Part shown: positions 37,357 through 48,988 of the stretch, one piece after another
Layout: each line of letters opens with the position of its first letter
How positions within the stretch are numbered: the stretch's first letter is position 1
NCBI GenBank assembly: GCA_025786725.1
Contig: JAHLTZ010000008.1
Span: 496,001 to 560,000, forward strand
Direction: 5' to 3'
DNA length: 64,000 nucleotides
Source: Syncephalis fuscata
Taxonomy: Eukaryota; Zoopagomycota; Zoopagomycetes; Zoopagales; Piptocephalidaceae
Made by a program: the position numbers and the translations under genes
The notes under the pieces: generated by a model
What the model was told of the DNA's origin: nothing
The model's database searches: none
What the model saw: only the letters and a program-made list of their open reading frames with translations

Positions 37357-40138
37357 TGTATTCTAGCATTATTATATGATGTTGGACTTTGCTACTTGTT
37401 AACGATTACCTTAATGTTCAGAATAAAACGTGTTGGTGAGTCAATATTGATTTAGTAATAATAATTTAGATATAATAAACGGAATAGCTTGCATGATACT
37501 ATGAGTAATAAAGTAAAACTAGAAATCGAGTATATTTTATTGATACTAAATAAGGTTGCTGCTTTGTAGTAGGCATAACTAATAGTAAAACCAAATGCTT
37601 TAGTATTACACCATCAATGCAATGTTATTAGTTCGTAAAAACAAGTATTTACTAGTTATATTATTGTAATACTTTCTTATTGTTAGTAGTCGGTGCTGAT
37701 ATCCAATAGTGTATTGTTCTTGTGACCAATATGTAATCTTAACAGCCATTCGATAACACAGTGTAATGCTTGGCTGTGCTTCATAACAATACAATCATCA
37801 TATGATTGTAATACTTTATTTTTAATAGCTATCACCGCAGTAAAATGACGACATGGCACTAGTTTATAAATTTAAATATAAAAATTATTGCACTAATGCT
37901 ACGATAGTATGCAGCAATATCGAAAGAGTACTTTTAATGTAATTAGATGGCATGACTTAATGCATGTAAGTTAAAAAACAATAGTAGTTGTTTGATTGAT
38001 GAACTGTTGACCATAATATGTATAACTTTACGTAAAATAAAGTAAATCGCCTGATATTTTGTACAAATATGCTTATGGCATATAGGTAGCTATTGGCAAA
38101 GTATACCGTTATTAAGTTGTGTGGTAATGTAATGATTTTAATAATACGCTAATAAATGTGTAAAAATAGCAGTTTTTTACTGTTCATAACTTATATACTT
38201 AAAATACAGCAAAATGATTGCTGGATTCGAGTTCTTCGTGCTTAGTTATACAGATTAGTACAAGAATTGGAACAAAAGTTTTGCAAAAAAATGTTAGTCA
38301 AAAATCCAATTTACGTATTTTTAATTTATTTGGTAAAGCGCTAATGATATTACGTATAACTTTACGTATAATCAAGTAAATTGTCTGATATTTTGCACAA
38401 GTATGCACATAACATATAGATAGCCATTGGCAAAGTATACCGTTATTGTATTGCATAATAGTGCAATGGTAGCGATAATACGCCAATAAATGTGCAAAAA
38501 TAGCAGTTTTTTACCATTCATGACTTGTATAACTAAAATACAGCAAAATGATTGCTGGATTCGAGTTCCCCGTGCTTAGTTATACAGATCAGTATAAGAA
38601 TTAAAGCAATGATTTTTGCAACAAAAGTTGGTCGAAAATGCAATTTGAGTATTTGTTAACTAGAATTACGTTATACGTATACACATAGCATAACTCGCTG
38701 CTGTGCATTGCTATTTTAACATAATGACTTGCTATCATGTTTGTTTTAGCACTGTAGAGCGCTGTAGATTTACTTTAGATTTACTTTTATTTTTGTTATT
38801 AAATCTTTAAATTCGTGGGATTTGCATAATTTCTTGTCAACTAATAACACGTAAATTGCATTTTCGACCAACTTTTGTTGCAAAAATCATTGCTTTAATT
38901 CTTATACTGATCTGTATAACTAAGCACGGAGAACTCGAATCCAGCAATCATTTTGCTGTATTTTAAGTATACAAGTCATGAATGGTAAAAAACTGTTATT
39001 TTTGCACATTTATTAGCGTATTATCGCTACCATTGCACTATTATGCAATACAATAACGGTATACTTTGCCAATGGCTATCTATATGTTATGTGCATACTT
39101 GTGCAAAATATCAGACAATTTACTTGATTATACGTAAAGTTATACGTAATATCATTAGCGCTTTACCAAATAAATTAAAAATACGTAAATTGGATTTTTG
39201 ACTAACATTTTTTTGCAAAACTTTTGTTCCAATTCTTGTACTAATCTGTATAACTAAGCACGAAGAACTCGAATCCAGCAATCATTTTGCTGTATTTTAA
39301 GTATATAAGTTATGAACAGTAAAAAACTGCTATTTTTACACATTTATTAGCGTATTATTAAAATCATTACATTACCACACAACTTAATAACGGTATACTT
39401 TGCCAATAGCTACCTATATGCCATAAGCATATTTGTACAAAATATCAGGCGATTTACTTTATTTTACGTAAAGTTATACATATTATGGTCAACAGTTCAT
39501 CAATCAAACAACTACTATTGTTTTTTAACTTACATGCATTAAGTCATGCCATCTAATTACATTAAAAGTACTCTTTCAATATTGCTGCATACTATCGTAG
39601 CATTAGTGCAATAATTTTTATATTTAAATTTATAAACTAGTGTCATGTCGTCATTTTACTGCGGTGATAGCTATTAAAAATAAAGTATTACAATCATATG
39701 ATGATTGTATTGTTATGAAGCACAGCCAAGCATTACACTGTGTTATCGAATGGCTGTTAAGATTACATATTGGTCACAAGAACAATACACTATTGGATAT
39801 CAGCACCGACTACTAACAATAAGAAAGTATTACAATAATATAACTAGTAAATACTTGTTTTTACGAACTAATAACATTGCATTGATGGTGTAATACTAAA
39901 GCATTTGGTTTTACTATTAGTTATGCCTACTACAAAGCAGCAACCTTATTTAGTATCAATAAAATATACTCGATTTCTAGTTTTACTTTATTACTCATAG
40001 TATCATGCAAGCTATTCCGTTTATTATATCTAAATTATTATTACTAAATCAATATTGACTCACCAACACGTTTTATTTGAACATTAGGTGATCGTTAACA
40101 AGTATCAAAGTCTAACACCATGCAATAATGCTAGAATA
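37357..40138. repeat. 2.8-kb near-perfect inverted repeat (foldback element)
   Basis: The left arm 37357-38646 and right arm 38853-40138 are reverse complements around a centre at 38749.5, with a spacer of about 206 bp. Pairing is so regular that 37606-37794 and 39705-39893 encode the same 62 residues, and the position sum stays 77499 over more than a kilobase. Each arm holds two direct copies of a roughly 300-bp unit (about 38025-38340 and 38345-38646; mirrored at about 38853-39155 and 39160-39475), recognisable by GGCAAAGTATACCGTTATT and AATACAGCAAAATGATTGC. A related, older element lies at 58495-59545. No transposase frame; a non-autonomous foldback transposon is the best guess. Confidence 0.88.
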
Positions 40139-40534
40139 TGGTGCTGCTTGGCCATTAAGTTAAACTCTTAAAAGTAAAATTGCAACGTAATTTAACATGA
40201 TTTGGGAATCAAATGAGTATAGGCAATATTTGTGCAACTAAACTAACCACCCGTTTTATTGAAGATAAAATGGAATAGTGAGTTTGCTAATTTAAGTTAA
40301 TAAATAAAATAAGTATAAATCTCCAATGTATAGAGCTATTACTAAACAAACAATAGTTTGAATTAAAGCAATTTCAATTAGTCATTAAATAGTATATAGT
40401 AGAATAAATAAATAATAAGAGTGTGTGATTACAATGAATAAAGTGTGCTCAAGTCTATAAAAATAAAATATGATCGACATATAATATTTATATAAATAGA
40501 TAGAGATATATGAATACAGGATAGTGATAGTGAT

Positions 40535-40630
40535 TATTTTGATCATTGATGTCACTCACCACCCAGTTCTATGTTCAATAAATAATGCTATCGATTATAG
40601 CCATTTGACTATCAAATCATATTAAATTGT
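40535..40630 (-). repeat. dispersed repeat family, copy D
   Basis: Reverse orientation: GATGTCACTCACC near 40549, CTATGTTCAATAAA near 40568 and GCCATTTGACTATCAAA near 40600, corresponding to the two blocks of the family. Confidence 0.5.
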
Positions 40631-40907
40631 TAATAAATTGTTTAAATAAACAGTGTAGTGATAGTCGTATCTAGTGTATTGTATTCTAGTTATCTACATG
40701 CCAATAGCTTTTTAATTAAGCAAATATAATGCAACTCGAATTTCAAAAGTACGATAAACTATAAACAACAGTAACAGAGTTAACACTAAATATTATGTCG
40801 TCTCACTAAACACATTATACACTTTATTGGGATTATTTTAGTTTAATATACATAACTTCCTCTTTGCCACCACTGCCACTTTGTTTATTTAACTAACACA
40901 ATTAAAG

Positions 40908-41141
40908 TGCGCAATAATACCAGCTAACACTTGGCTGGATAAAAAACCAAATGAATACATATTCCCACCAGTTGGAAAACCACGTCAAGTGATAGCATTA
41001 ACAGCAATACATAGTACTACTATTGATACTTGTACCAATGAAGGCGATAATTGGTATTGTAAACCACATGCAAAAATGATGGCGAATGATGAAAAGTGCA
41101 ATCCAAATATATTTGTCGTCCCGATACCAATGTTTGAATGA
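40908..41141 (+). other. orphan open frame, possible terminal exon of an unknown gene
   Basis: Directly after an AG acceptor-like site, 77 codons stay open to a TGA at 41139-41141, with balanced composition: PANTWLDKKPNEYIFPP, VIALTAIHSTT, CTNEGDNWYCKPH, KCNPNIFVVPIPMF. No upstream exon with a start could be found, and I recognise no family. It may be the 3' exon of a broken or unassembled gene, perhaps Cys-containing and secreted; that is a guess. Confidence 0.3.
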
Positions 41142-41699
41142 CTATAACAAATGTTTGTTAGTATTGTTTAGTATTTATAAAGTGCCTACACCTAATTGAT
41201 TGTTGTTTGTGTATAGTTTATAGTGTACATATAGCATGGTTGTTTTGTTGTTTGGATATTGTTATTAGTTGTTATACAATAAATAAATTAAAATGTTGTT
41301 GAAAGTTGCTAATCAAGATAGCATTTAATATAGAAACTATGCGTCCACCTGGAGTACCGACAGTACTACGACTTGGGCGTAAGTAACATTTGTCAGATGC
41401 ACATAGCTTATATTAATCACCATCAGGATGATGATGTTGTTTAATATTGTTATAATATAATGTAGTAATTCAAGTGGAGCAATAAGCAGCACTAAACTAC
41501 GGATTCACCCATTTGTAGTTAGTGTGTAAAGCCAACACATATGAGTACTACAACATACTACAACTAAACAACACATGTCATATGCTGATATGTCATTATG
41601 AGATCACAATATAGTGCAGTCTTTGCCACGTTGTAACCAGCCGCAGAATACCATTTAACGTTCGGTTGCTAAACCTATAGAGATTCACTACCTTTGCAC

Positions 41700-42260
41700 A
41701 CTTTACGACGGCGGTAGAGCATTAAAAGATATTTGAGACCGCTACTATACTGTGATTCATTCAACAACACCCACAAGTAAACAGTATAATATATGTCCAT
41801 CTATTACGGGCATTCACATATCACACCAATCTAGTGCGTGATGACAGTGTTCAGCAAGTTGAACACTACCAACACACCTCCAGCGCGCGTTACAAACAGG
41901 TGAGCACTAACATATGGCCACCCATCACAGGTCGCCGCATCCACATGAGGGAAACACACAGCAATAACTGGCTTGCTAAATACTGTTACTGCGCGCTCTA
42001 GCCTTTACAGGAGGGAGCATAGAGCAGTATTAATCTAATACTGTGCGCCCTAGCGTCCCCCGTGAGAGAGCGTGCAGCAACACCGACTTATGTCCTATTA
42101 CTGCACGCTCCAGCATCCCACATGTCTCCGCACTACACTAGTATACAGCCGCCTATTACGGGCAGCCATATAATTGTTGAGCCAGTATAATACAATAATC
42201 TGCAAATACTGTATTGCACATTCAACACAGCTCACAAGTAAGAACACAGTATATCGTGAT
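41700..42260. repeat. degenerate tandem repeat block, relatively GC-rich
   Basis: Several motifs recur at irregular roughly 75-110-bp spacing: CTATTACGGGCA (41810s, 42150s), CATTCAACA followed by CACAAGTAA (41757 and 42220), and TTACTGCGCGCTCTAGC with the variants ATACTGTGCGCCCTAGC and TTACTGCACGCTCCAGC (41986-42115). The block stands out from the AT-rich surroundings. Origin unknown. Confidence 0.45.
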
Positions 42261-43338
42261 CAACCAACAAGGGATCACACACCACTAGATGTGACTACTA
42301 GATTTAATGCTAACCATTAACAAGCGGTTTACAGCACATTAACAACTAGAAACAGAAGAAGGCGAGGTAATGAGCAAAAGTAATCTCAACACAGCCTTAT
42401 AAAATTGCCCCAAAACATATCTACCAATTAAAATGGACAATATTGGTAAATAGTATGTGGCAACTGTTCATTGGCGTATTGCAACTGACTGAAACCTTCT
42501 AATGTCAGATACCATCTTATCAGTAAATTGGATTATAATCCCTTCCTTATTTCCATATTTGATCACTTTTTGCCTTCCATTTGCCGGTCATTTCCGCGCA
42601 TAATCAGCATATCTACACTGGCTAGTTGAATCAATTGGCTAATACAACTGAAACATAGCCAAATGCGACCATTCTTAATCAGTTGTACCACTATAATAGC
42701 GGCTCTTTCCGATGCTATCAATATTTTCAGGGTCTAGCGGGTATTTTCACTTTCCCCAAGTATTCTTGCCATTCGCACACAATTAAATCAGTCGATCCAC
42801 ACAATTTATTACTGTATTAGTTAAATAAAAATGACTACTTTTCTTTAGAAATATGGTCTATAACATAATTCACCGATTGAGTTTCAATGCTACTAAATAG
42901 AAATAAAATACACGTTGTTCATATTACATTACAAAGTCCGTTAAAGTTATGAAGTAAAAACAGGAATAAACACGTAACCATATCGACTGCAAAGGCCAAC
43001 ATGAAAACTAGTATGATGTGGCACATGCATGCTTAGCCAAGTGACTATATAAAATACCGATATGCACAATAGTTTGCTATACAGCTTAGGACTGAGCTAT
43101 AGCATCAGTAAGCAGAACATACTACAAGTATAATGCTATTAATTGTAAAATAAAATATACTATCGTTATATTATCTTCAATACTGACTGATATTGTATTA
43201 TTGTGTGTCTTTAAATTTATTAATGAAATAACGCGTTGAATCTTTTCACTTTACTTTTATGCTATTACTCTACTTGAACCTTCACTTTCACTTGAAGAAT
43301 TGTTTATTTTCTCATTTGTATTAACGCCTTTATCCATC

Positions 43339-45639
43339 ATGACCTGTTCTAAGGACGAACAAGCTTTTAGTCCGCTACCTAACGCGATCATTTCTACGTC
43401 GCGTTCTGCCACTTCTGCTGCAACTGCAGCTTTTACTGAACTGGCGCCAAGTCTTCTACGTGATGAAGATTTGGCATACTCGAACGTTCCAGATTGCTGG
43501 AATGATTTGAGTACGGAACAGCACGAGTCCACTAAGGCCTGGGTTGAAATTTACGACCCAGACTATGAAGGTACGTCGAACTGATACTGAGTATATATGT
43601 TTAGCTAAATGGTTTTATTTAGGAATTAGATTGGTTGGCACTAAAAAATTCCTCGTTGGATCCATATACAGTGGTAACTATTTAGCGACAATATACATAT
43701 ATCAGAGAACTAAAATTGTGTATGTGTATGTTGCATAGCGACTATCAGTTTAATTCTAAGCTCATGTCTAAGTATTGCTTCCAATTTCTAGTGGTAGGTA
43801 AAATATAGATTTTAATAAGTAAATACTAAGTATGAATTAAAATAGCAATATAACACCATTAATTGCAAGGTAGGCAAATAACTAGTTAAAATTTTTATTA
43901 CTAATCATCAGTTTAGAACACTAAACTGTCAGTGCTAATAGGTTAGTTCAAATAAAGAGTAATGAGTAAACTGTTAACATTTAGTTTAGTCAATGGTGTT
44001 GAGCTGCGCGCTGGTGAATCCACGCGAGTTGCCGGGGATTGTCTTATTGAAATCCCTGGCAGTGACAGTAAGTAATAGTCATATAGTATTATCATTTCTA
44101 ACAATTTATAACAGCTGTATTTATCGTTTATTTAATTAAATACACTGCACCTGCCCTGATCGAGAATAGCTCTCTTTTTCGACAGGTAAGTTTACAAATA
44201 TAGTTAAATAGTGCTAACATACCACGTTTATTATTATTACAGAGAGTTGGTTCGCGCTATATGATTACTGCAGAAATCATTGGACGGTAAGTATTTGAAT
44301 TAAGCAAACTAGTTAAATAACTAATCAATTGTTTGCAATAGGGGCGCTTTTGGTACCGTTCGTTTGGGGCGGGACCGTAGGACGCGCGAGCGCGTCGCGG
44401 TCAAAATTTCGTCAGCTGTTGGTAGTATCCGCAGCTTTAAAAACGAAGTTGCCGCTATGAAACGTGTGGGCAACCACCCACGCGTTATAAAGATGTTGGG
44501 AAACGAAATTACCCCCACCAATACGTACTTAATTCTTCAGTACGTGGCGGGTGGTAATTTAGAACATTATATCCAGCATCACAAGTTGCTTCCAGAGATG
44601 GAAATAAAAAATATCTTTAAACAATTGCTTGAAGGAATTGAGGTAATATTATTACTATAAAATATTAATTAAACACTAACGCTTTATTAGTTCCTTCACA
44701 GTAAAAACATTATCCATCGAGGTAAGGCATTAATGTATTTATTAATGCAACTACTAATTGTCGTTATTATTGCTATTACTATTATTAATAGATATCAAAG
44801 TAAGCAGTTTATTTAATATTATAATCACTATTAACATCTAAATAGCCTAGCAACATTTTAATGCTAGAGGGTCGGGAGGACGTCAAAGTCGTTTACACCG
44901 ACTTTGGGCTAGCGCATATCTTGCGCTCGTCCTCAGCTGTGTACACTTGTGGTGGCACAGTTTCCTACATGGCACCAGAGGTGCTATTTGGGACCGACAA
45001 GCGCGAGTCTTTGCTTTCGATCATAAGCAAAGACCCACTTCTCAAAAGTCGGTTAACTCCAGCATTGCTGGGTGCCGATGGCTGTGGGAAGCCGGCCGAC
45101 ATGTGGAGTCTAGGGGCGACTCTATACGAAATGTTTTTCGGTAAGTGCAAACAAAACCAAAGCGCAATACTAACTATCATATACCAATCTTTAGACAATT
45201 GCCCCTACGGCTACACTGGCATTGTGGAGAGGTACATGAAGAAGGTACTTCAATCTTCGGTTACGTTTGGCTGCGGACAAGCAAACGAGCCAAGTGAACA
45301 AGGTAAGTTAAACATGTCTTTATTAACCATAACTAATATTTCGCAGCTGTTCACTTAATGAAGCAGTTGCTGGATGTCAACAGTGACATTCGGCCTACAG
45401 CCGAGCAGGCGCAGGTCTGTTCCTGGTTTACTGGCGAAGTAGCGCCAGTGGTGCCAGCAGCAACAGTGGCAACAGCCGTGGAGGCGGCACCAGTTGCGAA
45501 AAAGCAACGGCAGCTGGTACCAAAACCTTCACGACAACAACCAAATTGTCCGCGCCCTATCAAGCCGAAGGTGCAAGCTACGGCGAAGCGCGTGCAGCCT
45601 TTCCGACAGGCCCGCCTCAAAAAATATCCATTTTATTAA
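43339..45639 (+). CDS. FHA-domain Ser/Thr protein kinase (Chk2/Rad53/Mek1-like)
   Basis: Twelve exons: 43339-43570, 43623-43719, 43739-43797, 43990-44067, 44115-44185, 44243-44286, 44342-44642, 44691-44721, 44792-44799, 44846-45140, 45195-45302 and 45347-45639; 1617 nt, 538 aa. Residues about 75-190 look like a degenerate FHA (phosphothreonine-binding) domain ending VVNGVELRAGES and AGDCLIEI. The kinase domain is intact: GRGAFGTVRLG, VAVK, EVAAMKRV, HRDIKPSN, TDFGLAH, GTVSYMAPE, DMWSLGATLYE, DIRPTAEQ. The catalytic loop HRDIKPSN is split by an 8-nt micro-exon (44792-44799). Intron 2 as modelled is only 19 nt and may instead be a sequence error. The C-terminus is basic and Pro/Gln-rich. FHA plus kinase suggests a DNA-damage or meiotic checkpoint kinase; which one cannot be told. 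Confidence 0.82.
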
Positions 45640-45824
45640 AAGGTAAGTACTCATTAGCAATCAAACAAACCATTATACTAATCATTTTAAATATTTAGAC
45701 GGCTGTATATTTTCTGTTGGTCAATTACTTGTCTATTATGAATCAGTATTGTAATTCTTTTTTATTTAGTATATAAACCATTGTTCTACTTTATACAATG
45801 CAATAAAAATAACATGTTTCATTT

Positions 45825-46085
45825 TAATGGTTTTTGGTGTCAAATGACTTTTATTCTTTTAATACATTCGCCATTATACTGAATATATATTCTATAATAA
45901 TGAGTGTTTTTTGGGTGTAAATGACTTATTATATTTTATTATATTTGTTAGTATACTGAATATATGTTCTATGATAATGAGTAGTTTTGGTGTCAAATGA
46001 CTTTTATTCTTAATGCATTATTGCTTTACTTGTTGTTCTATGATGTACGACATGTTGGGTAGATTGACTTTTATTATTTCACACT
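45825..46085 (+). repeat. about 100-bp tandem repeat, three copies
   Basis: The unit holds GGTGTCAAATGACTTTTATT (45835), GGTGTAAATGACTTATTA (45915) and GGTGTCAAATGACTTTTATT (45989), each but the last followed by ATACTGAATATAT and TATAATAATGAGT-like blocks. The first block is shared with the dispersed repeat family, so the array may have grown from one such copy. Confidence 0.55.
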
Positions 46086-46869
46086 CCATTTATTAATGAA
46101 TTAAACTCGGCTGTTTATAAATATTGACTGACAGGCTCACATCTCACAATCTACGTCATCACATCTCTTTTTCTCTTTCTTCACACTTGATAGCATATAT
46201 CCATTGCATATACTTGTACACTCCATATATACCATCTAAATAGTGTCAGTAGTTGACTGACTACTAGTTATGTACAAACACTATTTACACTATGTACTTG
46301 CATTGCTCTTTTGTAATCTGACCTTCATTACTCCGATCATTGCTTTTGGCAACTTTATTGACACGATAAGTGCATTTCTGGTTTTGTTTTTACGTTATTC
46401 TGAATATATTCTGTAAAATCTCATTTTATGCTTTATTTTTGCTATGAATCGTCATTACAGATCATTTGGTAATAGCATATGTAATCTCAGCAGTAACAGT
46501 GTGATCTGTTACTACCGAGACGAACAAACTGCTGTTAGTACAACCTGCAGTGGTGATTTATAGCTGACCGGAATATAGATGAATTTGACAGCATATAGCC
46601 ATTACAGTAATTGTGTATAGCTGCTGTGCATATACAACAGTAGCAATACGAAAACACTGCTAGTATAGCCGTTGAACAAGTTTTTAGCGCCAATACAGCA
46701 GTGCGGTATACCACTATTACTACTGTTGTATGTGCAAAGTTACCGGCATGATAAATGCGCTGTCTATGTACTAGTGGCTTTCTAGCAATATAATAATATA
46801 TAATAATAAATATACAATTAAAATGATATAGGTGGATACTGGATATATGCATATTGGATAATGAATCTA

Positions 46870-46995
46870 TGATGATAAGTATTTGAGGATTGATGTCATT
46901 CACCGCCTATCGTCATGTTCAATAGAAAGAAAGTTTAACTTAAATCTATGAACTTTATTAAATTTAGCCATTTGACCATCAAATTATAATAAATG
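46870..46995 (-). repeat. dispersed repeat family, copy E
   Basis: Reverse orientation: GATGTCATTCACCGCC near 46891, CGTCATGTTCAATAG near 46911 and GCCATTTGACCATCAAA near 46967, the same blocks as the other copies. Confidence 0.5.
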
Positions 46996-47174
46996 GCTAG
47001 TAAATTGTTTTTATTTACATATTAAATATGTAGCATAGAATGCTTTAGAAGCAGTATGCTAAATAAACATTTCGTACAATAATAAGCATACATTAATTCG
47101 AATGTGTCTAAATAATTTATTTACAACCATCATCATTTTTAAACAACGCTATAAATGTACATATATCAAGCAAA

Positions 47175-48988
47175 CTAACTTAATCGAGCATAAGTACGAG
47201 GCAATGGATCAGCCATCATAGTTATTGGAGATGCGGAAGATGAAGAGATGGTTGTTGATGCGGTGAACAATCGAGAACGAGGACGAGACGATAGTGTAGG
47301 CAATCCCGATCGACGGTTCTCTAAACTGCGCTTCTTTATCATCGCTGCATTGACATCAGCACCGGTATTGAAACGAGATGGAGAGGATGATGGCGGTGCA
47401 ATAAAACGTGGTGTCTCTACAATAGGTGGGAGCACATTAGTGGTATTGGCCGTCATCATTTCTCTTGAATCTCTAGCCTGTAGTTGTCGACGGGCTGATT
47501 TAACCGGTAGTGTAGGTGGTGTCGTCGGTGTCCTTGGTGAAGCTGGTCCACTTGAAGAAGTATCGGATGACGATCAAACAATGTCATATTGACCGGCAGC
47601 GACACTGGTCTCTCCATGATAGCACTACTGCGTAGACGAGCAATATACAGTTGACGACCACTCTCATCCTCTTCCCATGACTTTTTAACCTGAGCCATAC
47701 GATGACGTATATTCTCCAACATATTAGTAAGTCGATCATGGCGAGCTCGAATACTAAATAAATAATGTTAATATTAGTAAATGTCTATTAATTACTCTAT
47801 TAATATCTTACCTGGTCAACAGTTGATTCGTGCTATCATCCTCCTCTTCCTCTTCAAGTATCAACTTTTCTGAGATCGATTGATTTGATTGGTGTCGTCG
47901 ATGTGACATAGATGGCCGAATAGGCGGCGATGTCATAGTTGACGTATAAGCATCAGCACTTGAGTAACGACGATTTAATACGGGCGCTACAGCACATGAA
48001 TGAATAATTTCTTCAGTCTTCTTCTCTTCGTCCATCGATGTAGCAACAGTTACTGGTGATGCACCAATGGATGCCATTGTTGGAATACGAGATGTGGATG
48101 ATTTGCGAGCAATTCTTGAAGTAGTTGAAGAAGAAGCAGATGAATCAGTCAATATCGCACTATTTCTATAACTCGGCAACGATCCAGCCGATCGGTTAGA
48201 CGATAATCGACGGGTAACTGGTATACTAGACGATGAAGATAGCGACGATGAAGATGAAGCCGATGAAACAAGCGATTCGCATGATCTACTGGAGGATGCC
48301 GATAAAGAAGGTGTACGCGACAATGAACTGGATAGAGCAGCTCCTGTTATATCATCAGTGACCACAGAGTTGTATGATTGGCGTATGCCAGAAATAGAGT
48401 GCGAATGATTACCGCCGAGCACCGTCACGCCATTGCTGTAACGTGCATTGACACGTTCATGTAACCGGATGCGGGATGCAGGTGCAGCAATATTTGTCGT
48501 CATGTGAGGTTTGACGGGAAAATTCCGCTGTTTCCCGTAGATCTTGCCCGTATGATTACGGCCTTGTCCTAATGCCAATTCTTTATCAGCAAAAATGGTA
48601 GGTGGCAGTGCTGGTGGTAATGGTGCCTGCTTTAATGGCTGTACATCATAGTTGACGGGTTTGAATAGTTCGTCCATTGAAGTAATGGCCTTTGGACGAT
48701 CTAATGATCCACTTGGTCTACGAATATGTGTGCTGGCGTAATTGAGTAATTTTGACGATAGCAGAATGGGCGAGGACTCTTCAGTATCTTCTGCATCATC
48801 CTCGTTGTCACTGGAAATGGCCGGCATTGGATCTTGTTCCAAATACTCTGATGCATCCACCATATCTATAAAGAGTTAATGGCTACTTAATAAAGACATA
48901 TAAATTACTTACCCGAGTAACGTTGTACAGGCGAAGGTTGTCGCAAGTTACTGAAAGATAATGCCCATTTCCTATCCGTACAGTCCAT
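47175..48988 (-). CDS. Ser-rich, mostly disordered protein of unknown function, one frame break
   Basis: Exons 48988-48913, 48865-47812 and 47753-47175. Starts MDCTDRKWALSFSNLRQPSP. Long Ser/Arg-rich low-complexity stretches (SSSSSLSSSSSIPVTRR and similar), an acidic patch near the start (SSDNEDDAEDTEE), and a possible short coiled coil (RHDRLTNMLENIRHRMAQVKK) with KSWEEDESGRQLYIARLR in the third exon. The frame breaks near 47573: after NMTLFD the straight frame drifts to a stop at about 47456, whereas -1 gives SSDTSSSGPASPRTPTTPP and continues to the stop at 47175. One T appears missing; corrected length 569 aa. No family recognised; possibly a cytoskeletal or signalling scaffold, a guess from composition only. 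Confidence 0.68.

Larger units (their letters stand above)
40139..43338. other. gene-poor region upstream of the FHA-kinase
   Basis: Contains a dispersed repeat copy (about 40535-40630), an orphan open frame (40908-41141), a short possible exon beginning ATGCGTCCACCTGG at about 41339 with a GTAAGT donor at about 41379, and a less AT-rich block of degenerate repeats (about 41700-42260). No complete gene can be assembled. Confidence 0.4.
45640..47174. other. convergent spacer with tandem and dispersed repeats
   Basis: Between the kinase gene and the minus-strand Ser-rich gene. Holds a tandem repeat (45825-46085) and a dispersed repeat copy (46870-46995). An open frame at 46535-46903 on the minus strand has no resemblance to known proteins and I do not call it. 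Confidence 0.4.

Noticed and set aside
38220-38240. GGATTCGAGTTC within the foldback unit looks like a tRNA B box
   Set aside because: Spacing to an A box and a cloverleaf fold are lacking; no tRNA gene could be supported anywhere in the window.
37606-39893. Identical 62-residue frames on opposite strands
   Set aside because: They are explained by the palindrome; no protein resemblance and no splice or promoter context.
41740-42240. A second micro-exon array on either strand
   Set aside because: Acceptor-NNN-donor units are not repeated here; only isolated GT or AG matches occur.
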